NCBI GenBank assembly: GCA_035772785.1
Contig: JAOCPU010000004.1
Span: forward strand, 806,001-870,000
Source: Phlebiopsis flavidoalba
Taxonomy: Eukaryota > Basidiomycota > Agaricomycetes > Polyporales > Phanerochaetaceae
Length of the DNA: 64,000 nucleotides
Direction: 5' to 3'
The notes beneath the pieces are model-generated. The model searched no databases and was not told the origin of the DNA. It saw nothing but the letters and a program-made list of their open reading frames with translations. Below are positions 27,001 to 39,561 of the stretch, piece after piece. The translations under genes were made by a program, and so were the position numbers. Position 1 is the stretch's first letter, and every line of letters begins with the position of its first letter.

Positions 27001-30000
27001 TTGTAGACACTGGCCAGGGGCACTGCCTCCGCAGTCACGCACCTGATGCACGCATAGGGGTAATACGACAGAGGAAAGAAAACCGCCAACCAAGGGCAGT
27101 ACTCCCCAACTACATAACGCTCGGGACTCCGAGATGTTGTGGACCGTCGACGGAGGGGTGTTGGCAAGGTCACAAGCGAACCGCGCGCGCGTGTGGGCAC
27201 GGGATCCGCCACCGGGTCTATCATGTTTGCTAATTGTGCGTTAGTGCACGTGGACATTCGTTGTGCGCGTGTACGAACTGATACCGTAGTCCGCTCGAAC
27301 CGCACTTGGTTAGCCCACGCTACTAACGTCTTGTTTATGAGATATAAATGTGAGCTTGGTGGTTGGGGCGTGGAGCGATTATGAAATAGAGCGAGACAGA
27401 ACGCGAGGGGATCCCGGAAGGGTTGCGAGCGAGGGGCAAGGGTTCTGAGTATGAACAACCGACTGGGCCCGGAGACATCAGCGGGCAAAGGGTAGAACCG
27501 AGTCGAGCAGCGAGATCGCCGCGCCGAGCGAGTAGACCTCCAAGCGCCAATGTCACCTTCATCCGCGCGGTGCTTCGAAGGATCGCGGCTCTTACAAAAC
27601 CGCCGCGTACACAACCGCCGCGGCCCCGCCTTTGACCTCTCGTCCGGCGAAGCCCTTGTGGCGCCTTGGATGGGACGATCTGAGCCCCGGGAAGAAGAGC
27701 GAAGGCCGTCGATGTGTCTTGCCCTGAGGATGTTTCAGCGGTCTGTGAGGGAAAATCCGCGTGGTGGTGCTGTGTGCGGTGTTCGGGAGAAAGGTTCAGC
27801 ATAGGTAGTTGGGAGGCTCGGGCTTACAGCTTGACTACCAAAAGGGTCGGTGCAACTGGTGCGCGACGAGGACCGTCTTCAGGCGGTCGGGTCGGTCCCC
27901 GAACATGACCCTGCAGACCTATCAGCCATCACACTAGAACGAAAGAACCTGGCGGTGGTGCTCACAGAACTGGACGCTGCCTCCTCCGGTCGCCGTCCAA
28001 AACGGGGCTCGCGACGGTGGCTGGGAAGCTTCAGCGCGGTTGCGCGGCCACAGTTCGCGCCGCAAGCAGTCCACAGGGAGACGGTATGGCGGGCTCTGCA
28101 GGTACGGCACGGACCTGCGGCGTAGATGGCATGCTGCGAAACGGGCGGTAAGGAACGCCGACCTGCGACCGTGCCGAGTCGCGGTGACGCTCGCGCCCGC
28201 GTCTCACGGAGCAGCACGGGCGCGCAGGGCCGAGTGTGGGCGCGGCGGAGCACCGGCGTGGCGTAGTGAGCAATGCAAGCAGAGGCGGCGAGGCGGGTGG
28301 ACCATGGCGACTGGGACCTCTTGTTGGGCGGCGGCGGGCCAGAAGGGAGCAAGTGGAGAAAGCGCAGGGAGGCATACTGCGGGACGCACGCCCGCCGACC
28401 ACTGTGTATGTATTTGGTTGTGCAACGTTTGGGGATTCGGAAATGCACGTCAGAAGAAGGACTGGGACCATATGCGCGCTGTGCACCGACGGTGGGAGAG
28501 CCCCGCGTGCGCGCCGTCGGCAGCATGGGCGAGTGAAGGGGAGCGTGACAGCCGCACGCCTCGCGGGCTGCCTCACGCTGATCCGTGGGCCCCAAATGAA
28601 CGTGTATTTGATGGTGCGCGTCCGCCCGCCGTGTGCTCGCCGCTCAGCTGCTGCGACATATCTCCCAGCCAAGCGCGGCCTGTCACAGCGGGCCCATGCA
28701 CCGAGCACGGAGAGCCCATGAACCTGACACGGCTAGCCGCCTTCGCGCGTCGAAACATGTGGGCGCACCCGAATATTTGCCCACGGTGAATGCCACGATA
28801 TCAGAGACACCATAGAGCGCGCTTGATCTAATGGGCCACCGCGGTCGCCGCGACGCTTATCACCGTTGTGACATCAGAACGAACACACGCAGAGACGGTA
28901 TGAGACTGACATATGCATGCCGTGGTACACTATGTTCGGGCTAATTACCCACACCCGCCAAGCCCGCCTGCGCGACATTCCCAACTTTTCCGTGCGCGCA
29001 CGCCACCCCGCCGCGGCACCACGTACCACCAAGTGTGTCTTCGTAGCTGTACCGCACAAACGCGGCCTGTCGCGACACTCCATATCGGAAGAAGCCAGAC
29101 CCACATCGTACCTGTAAAAGAAGAAAAGAAATGAGAGCATCTGTGCCACCACGCGCCCAGTCGCGCCCGGCAGCTGCAACCGAGCCTCGCGCACCGTCAT
29201 GTGGAGCCCACCGCGAGAGGGGAGCAGACGCAGGGTGCGCGCCGGCGCGGACCGCGGGCCCGAGCACCCATCGATGTGGCCCAGCCGACCGATTCGCTGA
29301 GGTCTCACGCTTGACGCCCATCCTCCTCATAGAGAGCCCATCCCAGGTTTGTGCTCAGAGAGGAGTGGAGGACGCACCGAGAGCACAGTGGGGGTTCCGG
29401 TGCGAAATGTGCGTAGAGGAGAACAAAGAGCGGACGCGCGTGTGTCTGTTGTGTGCTCCTGAGTGCCCTTCGGCCGACCCCTGTGCTTGTTATCGCGCGC
29501 GTCGAGAGCTCCTGCAGCGTCGGCGTCGCCTGCTGAACCGTCCTCCCATCCATCCGAGACACCACCCGCGAAAACCGCGCAACGCCTCGGCGGGTCTCGA
29601 CGCTGCGTCTCCGGGTGGAGCAAAGGCCTCCGAGGGCAAAGCGATGTGGACAGGAGTCCCGCGTGCCGTTTTCCCGCTGGGTGTTCACGAGGTGGTCGTC
29701 GATATTCGAGTCGGGCGGAACGCACAGAGGAAAGGGAAAGGAGAGAGAGAGCTCGCGGCGTGACGACGCTCGTCCCCGCGCAGGGGCGCGGCGGATATGT
29801 CAAACTACTCTCCGCACCACTCACTCTCTCCGACCCACACGGCGACGCACTTGAAATATATTCTATAACACCGAGAGACATTACATTAAGAACAACTGCT
29901 TAGCTACACATAACGGGCCGGCGAATTATCATGAGCCGATTCCGGGTGAGGCATAGCATGTAGTGTTGAGAGCGTAGAAGAGAGGTTCCCAGAAGGAGCG

Positions 30001-30632
30001 CTAGTGCAGAGCAATGAATCATGCAGGACTAAGAACAAAAAGGACCAAACAGACATGCAGAGCGTGTTGGTGGTAGCGTGAGCTCGGGTGATGTGACATC
30101 AGAAGGTGTGTACATCACGCGCGGCCGTGGGGCCACAGCCGCGCCCGCCCTCGAACGGGCGCGCCTCACTCGGCCTCTCCCACTTCAAACCCGACGCTTG
30201 ATCTCCCGCGACCACCGTCCCCACCCCCCCCACAGAACTTACCACCACCCTCCTCCTACCTCGCGCCGCCTCTCCTGCCGGGCGACATCCCTCCGCCCCC
30301 GCCAAACGGGCCCTCTGACGCTACTCACACTGTGGCTCGCGGCGCGGCTCGCCGCTCGGCAGTGTGGCAGCGCGCCCGCCGCCGATATCGCCCGCGAGAA
30401 ACTCGAGCCAGCTAGCAGAGACTCGTTGGGCCGCGGTGAGAGCGGACGTAGCGTCGCCTTCCCCGCCCCCTGGGCCGCCCGGCGCGGCGAGCGGCGGGAT
30501 CGTTATCCGTACCTGTCGCTTTGGCGGTGCCCGCTGCCCTCGGTCCACTCGAGACGCCCGGGGGCCGGGCCGGAAGGCCGGCCACGTGGTCGCGGCGCTG
30601 GCGCTGCTAGATGAGGGGTCCATTGAGCATGT
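27001..30632. other. G+C-rich spacer downstream of the MADS-box gene
   Basis: Base composition rises sharply here. Long open frames appear on both strands at once (28040-28789 +, 27879-28595 -, 28031-28708 -, 29131-29763 +), which is expected in G+C-rich DNA where stop codons are rare. Their translations are Arg/Pro/Ala-rich with no conserved motif, so I do not call genes. Confidence 0.4.
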
Positions 30633-32358
30633 TCAGTCGTCTTGCGAGCCCGCGGCGCGAGGGTCGAAAGATGCAGCGTACATGCTCCGGGTTTGGCCGC
30701 CGTAGGACCGGCGAGGTAGCGAGGGCGAAGGGCGCGGCGCGCGTCGTGTGGAGGGGGAACTGCCTGGAAGGGGTCGGGTGTACGAGGCCGAAGGGACATG
30801 GTTGGTGCCGAGGTTGTTTGGTGTAGGTGTTGGTGATTTTGGCCAAATAGGAGTAGCGCGGCCGAGTGCGCTCTGGCGGCGGGCGCGCGTGGTGGCGGCC
30901 GAGTGCTGTTGCTGCTGCTGACGCTGCTGCTGTTGCTGTTGCTGCTGCTGCTGCTGCTGCGCGAGCGACGTGACATGCGTCGTCGGCGGGAACGCGCTCA
31001 GGTCCACATCGAGGCGGTACGGGTACGACACGCCCGGCGGGGGCGCGAGCCCCGGCGAGTCCAGCCGCGGCCGCTTGTGCTGCTGCTGCTGCTGCCCGCC
31101 GCCGCCGCCATTGCTGCTCTGCATCCCGGGCATCGGGAGCGAGAGCGGCAGGGACATGCCGGCGCCCATGCCGCTCAGGCTGAGGCTCCCCGCGCGGCTG
31201 TGCCGCTCGCTGCCCATGGGGAGGATCGGCACGCCGTTCATCGCGGCGCGGGCGTTGCTGCTGCGAAAGTCCATCTACCACAACGCTCGTCAGTCTCGAG
31301 TTGGTGCGCGGGTGAGCGGGCGACGCACGTCCATGTTTCTTGAGAGACTCTGCGAGTTTGCTCGTGGGCTTGCGTGCGGGGGCGATGGGCACGTTGTTCC
31401 CCCACAGTGTGAGCTGGTGCTCGCCGTGGGGCGGCGCGTTCAAGCGCGCGAGGGTGCTGCTGGCCCGCCTTGCTGTCTTTCGCACGTGGGACGAGTGCCG
31501 GTCCTGTGTCGTCTCTCCTGCCTTCGTCGTCGGTCGTCGTTGTTGCCCTCGTCCGCCTTGGTGTTGCGAAAAGTCGGCGGGCGTCTCAGGTCGCGCTCGC
31601 CCGTCGAACTGTGCGTGGGTGTTGTTCAGGGAGACGCGGCGCGTGGACAGTGTCGCAGTGTGCGTACCTGGAGGTGAGCCGCTGTCACTCATTGCCGTGT
31701 TCGACGTCCCCGTGAGCGTACTGATAGAGCTGTGACAATTGATGGCCGGGCCGCCTCTTCTGCATTACCGCCAGGGTCACAGCAAGCGAGCAAATGAAGA
31801 AACGGGAGACAGCCAGATCGGCGCGACAGGAATAGCACTGAAAAACAGCGTCGAGGGACGACATCGTGAGCGGCGGGCGCTAGGGGGAGCAAGCGTGACG
31901 ACGCACCAAAAATGATGACGGCGACGTCGACCGAGCAGAGCACGCCGAGCTCGTACGCCTTTTTGAAGAGGCCGTTCTTGCGCTGTGGCGTCGAGGTGAG
32001 CAAACGGATGCGCAGAGGAGCGACAGCACAGTGATGATGCCAAGCCCAAGGCGCGGCTGAAAATAGCGACCGCCTGTGGGGACGGCTACGCAACTTGGAC
32101 TCGGACACCATGCATCTGCTGCTGGGCGGAGACACTTGCCTTGAGAAACGTGACGGAGCGGTTGCGCTCGTGCTGTGGGCGCGGTCAGCGGCGGGTCAGG
32201 GCGCAGCGGCGAAGAGGGGGGCAGCGGCGGCGGCGGGCTCCCGCAGCATTTGCGTGCGAATGCGGCCGGAGTCGCAGGGCACGCCGCGGGGTTGGATGGG
32301 AGAGCAGGGCACAGGTACGCACTGTGATGGGTTGTATTTCAATCTTGCGGCGGCCCAT
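30633..32358 (-). CDS. MADS-box transcription factor, MEF2/Rlm1 type
   Basis: The MADS DNA-binding domain is split over small exons. Exon 1 is 32358-32323 ([12 protein letters not shown]), exon 2 is 32172-32140 ([11 protein letters not shown]) and exon 3 is 31982-31907 ([18 protein letters not shown], then DVAVIIF). Exon 4 starts at 31759 ([12 protein letters not shown] with one extra G). The sequence matches the type II class (MEF2, Rlm1, Smp1) rather than the SRF/Mcm1 class. Further downstream are [13 protein letters not shown] and a long low-complexity region with [32 protein letters not shown] and a glutamine tract. Rlm1-type factors act below the cell-wall-integrity MAP kinase and control wall and developmental genes. 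The intron after exon 2 uses GC (GCAAGT) instead of GT. The C-terminus is uncertain; I use the stop at 30633 of the frame holding the glutamine tract. Frame changes occur in exon 4 and around FDG. Confidence 0.85.
30904..30961. repeat. CTG/CAG microsatellite (polyglutamine tract)
   Basis: Imperfect CTG units on the plus strand read as CAG/CAA glutamine codons in the MADS-box gene. A second, shorter run of the same unit lies at about 31078-31093. Tracts like this are length-variable activation-type regions in fungal regulators. Confidence 0.9.
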
Positions 32359-35300
32359 GGTGAGACCTCGTCGCTGTCGTTGATGAGGGGGAGAGGGTGA
32401 GGTGGAGGAGGTAGAGGCGGGCGCTTGGTGGTCGCGGGGTGGCTGATGCGGGTTTGGGCAGCTGTGACGCCGAGGTTTTGTAGGAGGCGAGCTGGTGCAG
32501 AGGAAGGAGGAGGGCTGGGATGGAAGGAGATGTGGTCGGCACGTCGCGTCGGAGTGGGCAATTATGAACGGTCTCGCAGACGTGCTGGATTGGGCAGTGA
32601 GTGTGTGTTTCCCGGCGATTTATTCGAGCTTTGGGCGACATAGACCCCCCTTTTTCCTCCGCAGCAGAACTCCTTCTTCTGGTCGTCTCCCGGCTCACTC
32701 GGTCCCTGTTGCCTAACCTCGGGCGTCTCATGTGCAGCCCACGCCCGCTCAAGTGCAGCGCATCTCGACCCTCGCCGCACCGCAAGCCTGCATTTCCCAC
32801 CCGCCGTCTTCAACGTCCGACCGGGCGGAGTCTCGCCCAACAGTCCGCTGCTGCCAGTCAGCCCATGACGCACTCACCGACCCCCCTCGGGATCACCAAG
32901 TCGACGTCAGGGTGCTGCAGTGCTGCCCGTTAGCCTTTTCCTTGTCCTCCCTCCCGCCGCTCTAGCCCACCGCCATCAAATGCAGCTGCTGCCCACACCC
33001 CCGCCTCGCAACCCGCCCCGCCCGGTCGAGCTCGTGGCGTCCGGCAACACTCGCCACATACCATTACCACACACTTGCACCCTTTCCGCGTCTGTCCCGT
33101 CCGTTTTCAGTGCGTCTCTCCAATCAAAACCCCAACGGCTGACTGATATGCCGCGAACAAACCAGCGTCCCCACACGTTAATTTTTCTTTCCTTCTCCCA
33201 CACCCGTCCTCATGGCCCACCTGTGAGCCGCACCAACACAACACCGAGAACGGGGTCGTCGAGCGGGCAGCCCAGCTTCGCCTCTCGCCCCATCCGTACC
33301 CGCCTGCTGTCTCGCTCGGGCGGTGAATACCTCGGAGCGCCATCATCCGCTGCCGCCGTCCCCTTGATCTCTGCGGGGTGCCGACCGTATCGATGACGTG
33401 CCGGCGCGATCGGCGGATCAAACGATCGGCCGCCTTCCGTGCCGGGATGCCGGTGCTCGCCGCCACACGTCCCCCGACAGGCGGAGCGTCGCGCGGGTGG
33501 CTTGCCAGCGGCAGTTTGCAAAAAGCGCGCTGCTCACCAACTGGCGGCGCTCGGCGCTTAACGCCTCCCTGGCCGCACGACAGCGACAACCGCACAGACG
33601 GAACGCCATCTCATAACGCTGCGGCCGGTTAATAAAGCTCATCGGCGACAAATCGGTGCGTCGAGAACGACGTGATCGCCTCTGGAATCGATACCCCCAG
33701 CGTCGCCCGCTCTCTGCGCGTCCAAAAGCCATCTCCGCTACGTTGCGGGGCAGAAGCACTGTCCGCAGACGGCACAATTGCCCTCTGACCTGCGCTGCAC
33801 TGACGGGAGCAGGCCTAGGGGGCTCGGACTAGGGCCGTCCCGCGTTAAAGCTGCCACTAGACTGCAGGAAGTACGGCGCCTGGATGCGGACGTCACATCG
33901 CGCGAAAGTGTCCCGCGCGAAGGCCGGAAAAGGAGAAGGGATATGCCACGCTCGGGGCCAGCAACGGCCGGCATCAACAAGAGCAGCTCGCAGGACGGTG
34001 GCCAGTCAGCAGGACGCGGGCGGCGGGCAATTTCAACGCTTTTGCGATGCCATGAACGATCGTCGTGCGCGCTCAGAGGCGCGGGGGTGTACCGCCAACA
34101 CGACACCCGGACGACAGCGCGCGGTGTGACAGCGAAAGAATGGCGTCGCCCATAAGCTAATTGCCCCCCACGCAATTCGCCCCGCACACACGGGCAAACC
34201 GCGAGTCGAGACCACGCCGCGCATAAACGTGAACGTACCTCAGGCGCACTGATGGACGCTGCACTTTGCGCTGGGGCGACAACGAAAATTCCTGCATTTC
34301 AACCCGCAGTCACGTGCGTCCTACGCCCACGGCAAAACACATCCCGTGCCTCCTTTTCCCTTCCCGCAAACAAATTTTCGCCCCCTCCCGTGTCGTCCGT
34401 CGGCGGCCGACCTCGCTGCCCGGTACTACACCCACCACTTGAGTGTCCCTGTCCGGTTTTTTACATAATTGTTACCGCCCCCCTGCGCGCAGACGGCGCG
34501 ATCGCCTCGCAGGTCCGCGGCACCCACCGGGCCTGAACCCTGGACGAGAGGGCAGCACCAAGGCATATACAGCGGAGCCTTGATCCCCGGTCTATCCACC
34601 GGACAGCTGCCCTCGATCTCCCGTGCTAGCTTCACCTTTTTCTTCCCCAGGAGGCATTTACCCACCCAGTTAATTGCGGAGCACTGCGGATCGCCGGCGG
34701 TGGACCGAGACCCTGCGTCCCACGCACACGCAGAGCTCTACGACAATAGCTCCCTTTGCGGCGCACACGCTGATCCAAGCCCATGTTCAGCGGCGGCTGG
34801 GTCGAGACCGAAGCGCTGAAAAGGAGTTGGGGCCGCCCTTCGCAATAGTGGCGGCACGTGTGTCTTCTGCGGCGACAGGCGGCGGCCGACCGCGCGGGGG
34901 GGAGGGCACGGCTGGGGGCGGGCGCGGCGGCGCTGGCGACAAGGTTTGCAGCCGAGCATGTCCGTTCCGCGACGGTGGCGTTAAGGTTGGCGTGCGCGCG
35001 TGGCGGCCGCGTGCCGGTGACGTCTATTCGACGGTACGAGTACACACTCTACTCTACTCGACACACCGCGCCGGCTTCCTATTACGCTCAGCCCAGTCGC
35101 GTCGCGTCCGCCCACCCGACACACCCTGAACAAACCGACGGCCCCGACAACCTCTATCGATACCACCGACGACCATCGACGGCCCAGAAACGAACGGCCA
35201 AACCCCCCTAGCGCCCCCTCACGATCGAACATCCCAACCCAAACAAACAGACAGCTATTCTAGCCAGACCCATTCCCCCGCTGCCCGCACAGCGCGCTGG

Positions 35301-37155
35301 CGCTTCGCCGTGATACGGGCGGGGTGTAGAAGTGGGGCAGTGGCGGTCGGAGGAGGGCAACCTGCTTTGGCCCCATTAGCCCGGGCGCGCGCCCCAGCGC
35401 TAATCGCCCTGCCGGGGCCTGCCGCCCAAAACCCCCTGGGCCCTCTAGATACTTGGCCGAGAGAGCTGTGCGAGGGGTTGCTGCGCGCGGCCGGCTGTGG
35501 CGGGGCTGGCTGGGGGTGTTATGGTTGCGGGGTGCGCGGTGGGCGCGGTTTCTTTCGACCGCGGATGGCAAGGCCGCGGACGGCAAGACGACTTGGTGAA
35601 GATTCGGCTCGGGGTGAACGTTGGTCGTTGCGCGGCGGGCTGCGTGCTCGCCTGCATTCTTTCTTCGCTTTGCACACCCCCCATGTGCGGGCACATTCTC
35701 CTTTGCCCTAACCCCCGTTTTCACCGGAGCGGGGCGCAACGCCCTCGCACCCTCCCTCATTCGTCGCTCGCCCGTCTGGCCGTACCCCCCGCCGACCAAA
35801 GGCCCAGCCTATTGCTGGGCACCCTCTTGGGTGCTTCTTAGCGTCGGGCCCCTGCGCGTCGTGCGCGGTCAGGATATGTGGGTCACATCAGCAGTCTGTC
35901 ATCCGAGGGCCCTCACTCGGTCCGCCAGGCTCGCGCCGCACGTGATCGTGGTTGCGCCACGATGGCCGTTGTGCGCGAATGCGGTGTCCGCTGCTTTGTG
36001 GGCGCGGCGTCTCCCGGGTGGCTTTTTTCTTTCGTCATCTCCTCTTCTCTCCTGTCCTCTCCCTGCGTGACTCCTAGAAGCTGCAGCGATGCTCAGCCGC
36101 ATTTCCCGAAGCACCTCGCATGCGCCCGTCTCATCTGCAGGCGACGATCATCACTCATGCATCCGTCCGGGCTCTCAATTGCATGCAGCACTCGCGCTCG
36201 CTCGGCGGAGGACAAAGTACAGTTGTGGACACCGGCTTCTTGCGTTCATCTCTGAGGGCTCTGCGCCATCTCCCCGCGACGATCATTATTTCATCTGCCA
36301 TGGCCACCACAAGCACACCTAAGAGAGAAATGAACCCTGCCGCAGAGAAGATTAAATCCGATGTGGCGCGATTGATCCCCTGTGCGCCGCCGGCGGACAT
36401 GGCCTTGCCCCCTCTTCCAGCGCGATATGTAATCCGCGCCCCCGAGAATCGGCACCTGCACGCCAGACGGATCCCCCCACCGCGTGGGCGGGGCGCTATC
36501 TCGCGGGCGGGCGTTGATTGTGGCCTGTGTAATTCTGACCCGGTGGCTTTCATGGCTGTATGATACCAGCACATCGCGCTGGTCCTGTTACGCAAGAAAA
36601 GGGGCTAATAGGACCTGTCAGACACGGCTTACGCCAGTGCATGAAGAGCGTTCATGTGCGTCCTGATGCGTCATCTGGTTCGGGTGGACAGGCTTAGTCG
36701 AAGGCTATCCTTATATGTCAGCGGCAGTGGGTAAAGATAACCACAAACGGACTGGGAGGCAAGGCTGGTGCGCGATCGCTGCGAAGCATGACTCAGAGGC
36801 AATCGCGAAACGCGATGGGGATGCTGATCCTGGCCGGGGGGGCCAAGCCGCTTTCCGGACATTCGGAGCAACACACCGGCCGCCGCGGCCGGGGTTGGTG
36901 CTGCGGAGGCGGCTCCGGAGACGCGCACTCACGCGTGGTGCGTGAGCACGTGTGACAGGGGTCTGGCGAGGAACGCTGTCCCTCTGCAAGCGGGGGGTTC
37001 CACGCGCGGTGTCGCGAGCGTCGCCGCGCTGTCGAGCACAGGGGGGGGGGGGCTCAACAGGACTGGGCGCATAATGGGCCGACCGTCAGCCCATCCATTA
37101 TAGACTCCATCTGCGATCCGCGAAGACGGGGGGCACGGTCCGACAACGCCTGCTC
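32359..37155. other. G+C-rich spacer upstream of MADS-box and lipase genes
   Basis: The MADS-box gene and the lipase are divergent, so both promoters lie in this 4.8 kb. Many overlapping frames exist on both strands (for example 33107-33595 -, 34674-35129 +, 35260-35799 -). None shows a conserved motif. A G-run of 12 bases lies at 37041-37052. Confidence 0.4.
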
Positions 37156-37161
37156 TATAAA
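37156..37161 (+). promoter_or_regulatory. TATA box of the lipase gene
   Basis: TATAAA stands about 80 bases before the lipase ATG at 37240, in a G+C-rich surrounding where such a hexamer is uncommon. Its spacing suits an RNA polymerase II core promoter with a short leader. Confidence 0.55.
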
Positions 37162-37239
37162 GTTCGGCAGCTTTTTCGGCTTGGGGAGGTTTCCCCCACG
37201 ACGTCCTGCGTTTCCCCAGTCTTGCGCAAAAGACTCAAG

Positions 37240-38431
37240 ATGGCTGTCGGCCGCACCGTTCACTCGCTCGCTCTCCTCGCGGCGGTCCACGAGCGTACGC
37301 TGCGCACCTGCACCCCTCGCGCCGCGCCAGGCGATCACGGCGATCAGCGCGAGCCAGATCGCGGCGTTTCAAGCCGTACACGTACTTCTTCGCGAGCGCG
37401 GGGTACTGCCAGCCCGCGGCGACGCTCGCGTGAGAGCTGCGGCGCGAACACTGCCAGGCGAACCCCACGGCTCCCAGCCCATCGCGTCGGGCTGGCGTAC
37501 AGGCGACAAGGTCGCAGTGATCTGTAAGTGCTGTAATTGTCTCCCTTCTGTCTCATGTCGCGATGCTGGATGTATGTCCCACGGGTTTGTTAGGGTACGA
37601 TCCCAGCCTGCAGACCGTCACTGCGTGTCGCACCAGGGCACAGACCCCAGCGAGATGTGAGTTCTCTCTCCCGCCGCTGCGACGCCAGCGTGCGCTGACA
37701 CGACACAGCGAGCCGCTCCTGACCGACGCGGACGCCGTCCGCGGGAGGCACCTCGACTCGAGCCTACTTCCCCGGCATCAGCTCGTCCAATCGGCGTGCA
37801 CGAGGGGCTTCAGGGACGCCCAGGCGTCGTGAGTGTCGCTCGCATCTACACAAGACGCGCGCGTTTTTCGCTGACTGTCTGTACATGCTAGCACGGCGAC
37901 GGCTGTCCTCTTATCCGCGGTGCAGACCGCGCTCTTCCCGCGCTTCGGCGCGTCGCACGTCACGACGGTCGGGCACCACTCGCTCGGCGCGGCGATCTCG
38001 CTGCTCGACGCGGTCTACCTGCCACGCTGCACCTCTCCGGCGTGACGTTCAAGACCGTGCTCTACGGGCTCCCGCGCGTCCGGGAACCAGGACTTTGCGA
38101 ACTACGTCGACGCGCACGTCCACCGTCCCCTCACGCACATCAACAACACAGGAGGACCCGATCCCGATTCTCCCCGGCATGTTCCTCGGGTACCACCACC
38201 CCTCGGGCGAGGTGCACATCGAGGACTCGGGCGAGTGGGCGTCGTGCCCCGTGGTGCGTCTCTCCCTTCTTTCCCCCTTCTCTCTTGCTGACGAGATGTG
38301 TGTGTGTGTGTAGGCCAGGACAACCCGAGCGAGCGAAACGAGTGCACCGTGGGCGACGTCCCGAACATCTTCGACGGCTCCGAGTCGAACCACGACGGGC
38401 CGTACGACGGCGTCACACCATGGGCTGCTGA
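37240..38431 (+). CDS. secreted class 3 lipase
   Basis: This is a triacylglycerol lipase of the class 3 (Rhizomucor-type) alpha/beta-hydrolase family. The start at 37240 gives a hydrophobic N-terminus (VHSLALLAAV) suited to a signal peptide. The mature part begins AITAISASQIAAF, then the cysteine-containing YCQP...SCGANC region, GYDPSLQTV, SHQGTDPSE, EPLLTDADAV, LDSSLLP and GFRDAQAS. The nucleophile elbow is at 37971-37991, followed by LLDAVYLP, GVTFKTVLYGLPRV, and the catalytic Asp segment EDPIPILPGMFLGYHHPSGE. The catalytic His lies in SNHDGPYDGV, and MGC ends with TGA at 38429-38431. Introns lie near 37523-37600, 37658-37710, 37830-37890 and 38254-38313 (the last with a GT-repeat before its acceptor). 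The elbow reads GHHSLGA instead of GHSLGA. Frameshifts occur near 38020, 38083 and 38148. Family assignment is firm; secretion is inferred. Confidence 0.85.
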
Positions 38432-39561
38432 GCAGCACCCACCACCACCAAAACACAAACGCGCTGCCGAAGCGCGAGCATAAGCATGCGTGTATGTATT
38501 TTTTGGGCGAAAGTATTTTTTGGGATGTATCTATTTTTTGCGCGCGCAAGGCACGCAAGGGCTGTTGTTGTGTGTACTATTTTCGAAATGGATTGTACGT
38601 TGGTTGGCGTGGCGAGATGCAGAGAAGATGTATGCGTGATCGTGTGGGGTTTGATCAGTGGGTAGGTGACCGGAAGGCAGGAATAGCATGCGCTTGTGCT
38701 GTTGTTGTTTTTTGGAGCGCTGTGTGCGTGATTGGTGTGCGCGCGTGGTCTTTGACGATGAGCGCGAGAAGAGTGTCGAGGAGACGCTTCTTCGGCATGG
38801 GGTGTAAATCTCGGGACGCGGACGTGCGAACTGTCAAAGAAGCTCGCTCATGCGCCTGTTGAGACAGGTCCGACGCATCGTGTGATACATGGCTTTTGTC
38901 GTTGTGAAAAGAACAAGAAGAGACCGCGCTTTTTGGCGATGCCACGGGAATCGCGAGAAGGTTACCGTGGTGAGAAGGCAAGGCACCGCGCACGGCACTT
39001 CATCGTGACCCCCGCATGAGGTCTAAATCTACACCGGAAAGGCAGCCTATGTCGGCACCACCGTAAACCTGCGAAGAAGTACCAGACTAGGTGAGAAGAT
39101 GGACATATTCATACGCTGCCGCACACGCACACGATTGTCGCTGTTCTGTGTCTCACAAGGGTGCGAACGCGTATGATCGAGCAGAGCACACCAGAGACCA
39201 CATGCGGCCAATCCTACGCGTGAAACTCACCAATTGTCGATCCGTGGGTACCTTCGCAGGCAGCTCAGGCCACAGAGCAGCAGCGTCTGGGCGAGTCGCT
39301 CACGAGATGCACATAACGGAGCTAAATCTTCCTAAAACGCTCTCAAGGGAGTCAGGTGTATGGTCTTGCGGCGCTGCGGAGCCACAGGTTTTCGGACAAA
39401 TGTGGCCGGACGCCTTGGGGGCTGACTCACGCACGCACACAGCAGGGGAGAAAGACGCAGAGCAGAGAAGCAAAAGAGCTCTGTTCATTGACGAGCAGGA
39501 CGAAGGTCGAAAGGGTCGAAGAGGTAATAAACAAAAAATATACAAACGCAAATCCAGATGA
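38432..39561. other. lipase 3' flank
   Basis: T-rich stretches just after the lipase stop (TATTTTTTGGG at 38497 and 38513) fit a 3' untranslated region. Frames at 38655-38993 (-) and 39091-39561 (+) show no motif. Confidence 0.35.

Noticed and set aside
26766..27614. 282-codon minus-strand frame
   Set aside because: It spans the composition boundary, has no motif or domain-like pattern, and overlaps other open frames on both strands.
28031..28789. Overlapping frames of 225-249 codons on both strands
   Set aside because: Expected in G+C-rich DNA where stop codons are rare. Translations are Arg/Pro/Ala-rich without conserved segments.
30607..31692. 361-codon continuous minus-strand frame
   Set aside because: It runs through an intron and out of frame with the glutamine tract and the KRPRLDSPG region of the MADS-box gene. 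The spliced gene in other frames explains the conserved parts better.
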